The translations under genes and the position numbers were made by a program. A stretch of DNA of 5,556 bases, taken from assembly GCA_002690375.1 (NCBI GenBank), contig NZEH01000004.1, positions 3,366 to 8,921 of the forward strand. Reading direction: 5' to 3'. Below the pieces are notes generated by a model. That model saw nothing but the letters and a program-made list of their open reading frames with translations. It was not told where the DNA came from and did not search any database. This document shows positions 5,397 to 5,556 of this stretch, in pieces; position 1 is the first letter of the stretch; each line of letters opens with the position of its first letter. This DNA is from Dehalococcoidales bacterium (lineage in GTDB: Bacteria > Chloroflexota > Dehalococcoidia > Dehalococcoidales > ARS1013).

Positions 5397-5556
5397 TGAC
5401 TATGTTCAATCCTAACTCATTCGGCCATCTGGCAGCGCTTCCCCCCGACTGGCCGGGGAACTTCTGGCTTCACCTAGTGGCTTTCACTGCCATCATACTG
5501 ACTTTCGTACTGATTACAGCCCTTATATTTATCTGGCTTGAGCGCCGAGGTCTCGG
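5396..5556 (+). CDS. nuoH: NADH-quinone oxidoreductase subunit H, N-terminal part (cut by window edge)
   Basis: The 53 visible codons show a short polar N-terminus rich in Pro and Trp, then a long hydrophobic helix (roughly residues 24-45) ending in IWLERRGLG. That ending is the NuoH/ND1 mark just after transmembrane helix 1, usually followed by a G-R-x-Q segment. NuoH forms the membrane entrance of the quinone tunnel and links the peripheral and membrane arms. I favour the GTG at 5396, because GAGGTGG (5382-5388) is seven bases upstream and it shares one base with the nuoD stop. The ATG at 5402, two codons later, is the alternative with a longer 13-base gap. The remaining membrane subunits probably lie to the right. 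Confidence 0.9.
   Translation, partial: MTMFNPNSFGHLAALPPDWPGNFWLHLVAFTAIILTFVLITALIFIWLERRGL

Overview
The window looks like chromosomal DNA from an anaerobic bacterium, most plausibly an uncultured Chloroflexota of the Dehalococcoidia type. This is inferred from gene content (a nuoABCDH-type complex I operon starting directly with nuoA, a tungstate/molybdate-type binding lipoprotein, an extra FtsZ/CetZ-like GTPase) and frequent TTG/GTG starts. No rRNA or other taxonomic marker is present, so the assignment is soft.

Layout. Positions 1-149 (minus) hold the first 49 codons of an exported lipoprotein resembling TupA-type tungstate/molybdate-binding proteins. Its 5' region has a plausible sigma-70-like promoter (284-313), a fold-prone leader, and a hairpin (155-172) that would bury the entire Shine-Dalgarno sequence. 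Upstream of it, 332-495 holds two tandem copies of an approximately 80-bp non-coding repeat. Read on the minus strand, each copy folds into three hairpins, the last being terminator-like, and also offers an alternative antiterminator-type pairing. Positions 496-904 contain no convincing gene.

Positions 905-2719 (minus) are a two-gene unit: a class I SAM-dependent methyltransferase followed 30 bp later by a 390-residue FtsZ/CetZ-like tubulin-superfamily GTPase. A divergent promoter region (2720-2891) with two perfect TTGACA -35 boxes, placed as an inverted repeat, separates this unit from the nuo operon.

Positions 2892-5556 (plus) are nuoA, nuoB, nuoC, nuoD and the start of nuoH, tightly packed or overlapping, encoding the connecting and quinone-reducing core of respiratory complex I. 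NuoB carries the N2 cluster, NuoC/NuoD form the peripheral-arm side of the quinone site, and NuoA/NuoH are membrane subunits at the foot of that arm. NuoA has Met where a conserved membrane Glu is expected.

The most interesting leads are the tandem attenuator-like repeats, the SD-sequestering hairpin before the oxyanion-binding lipoprotein gene, the FtsZ/CetZ-like GTPase paired with a methyltransferase, and the NuoA Glu-to-Met change.
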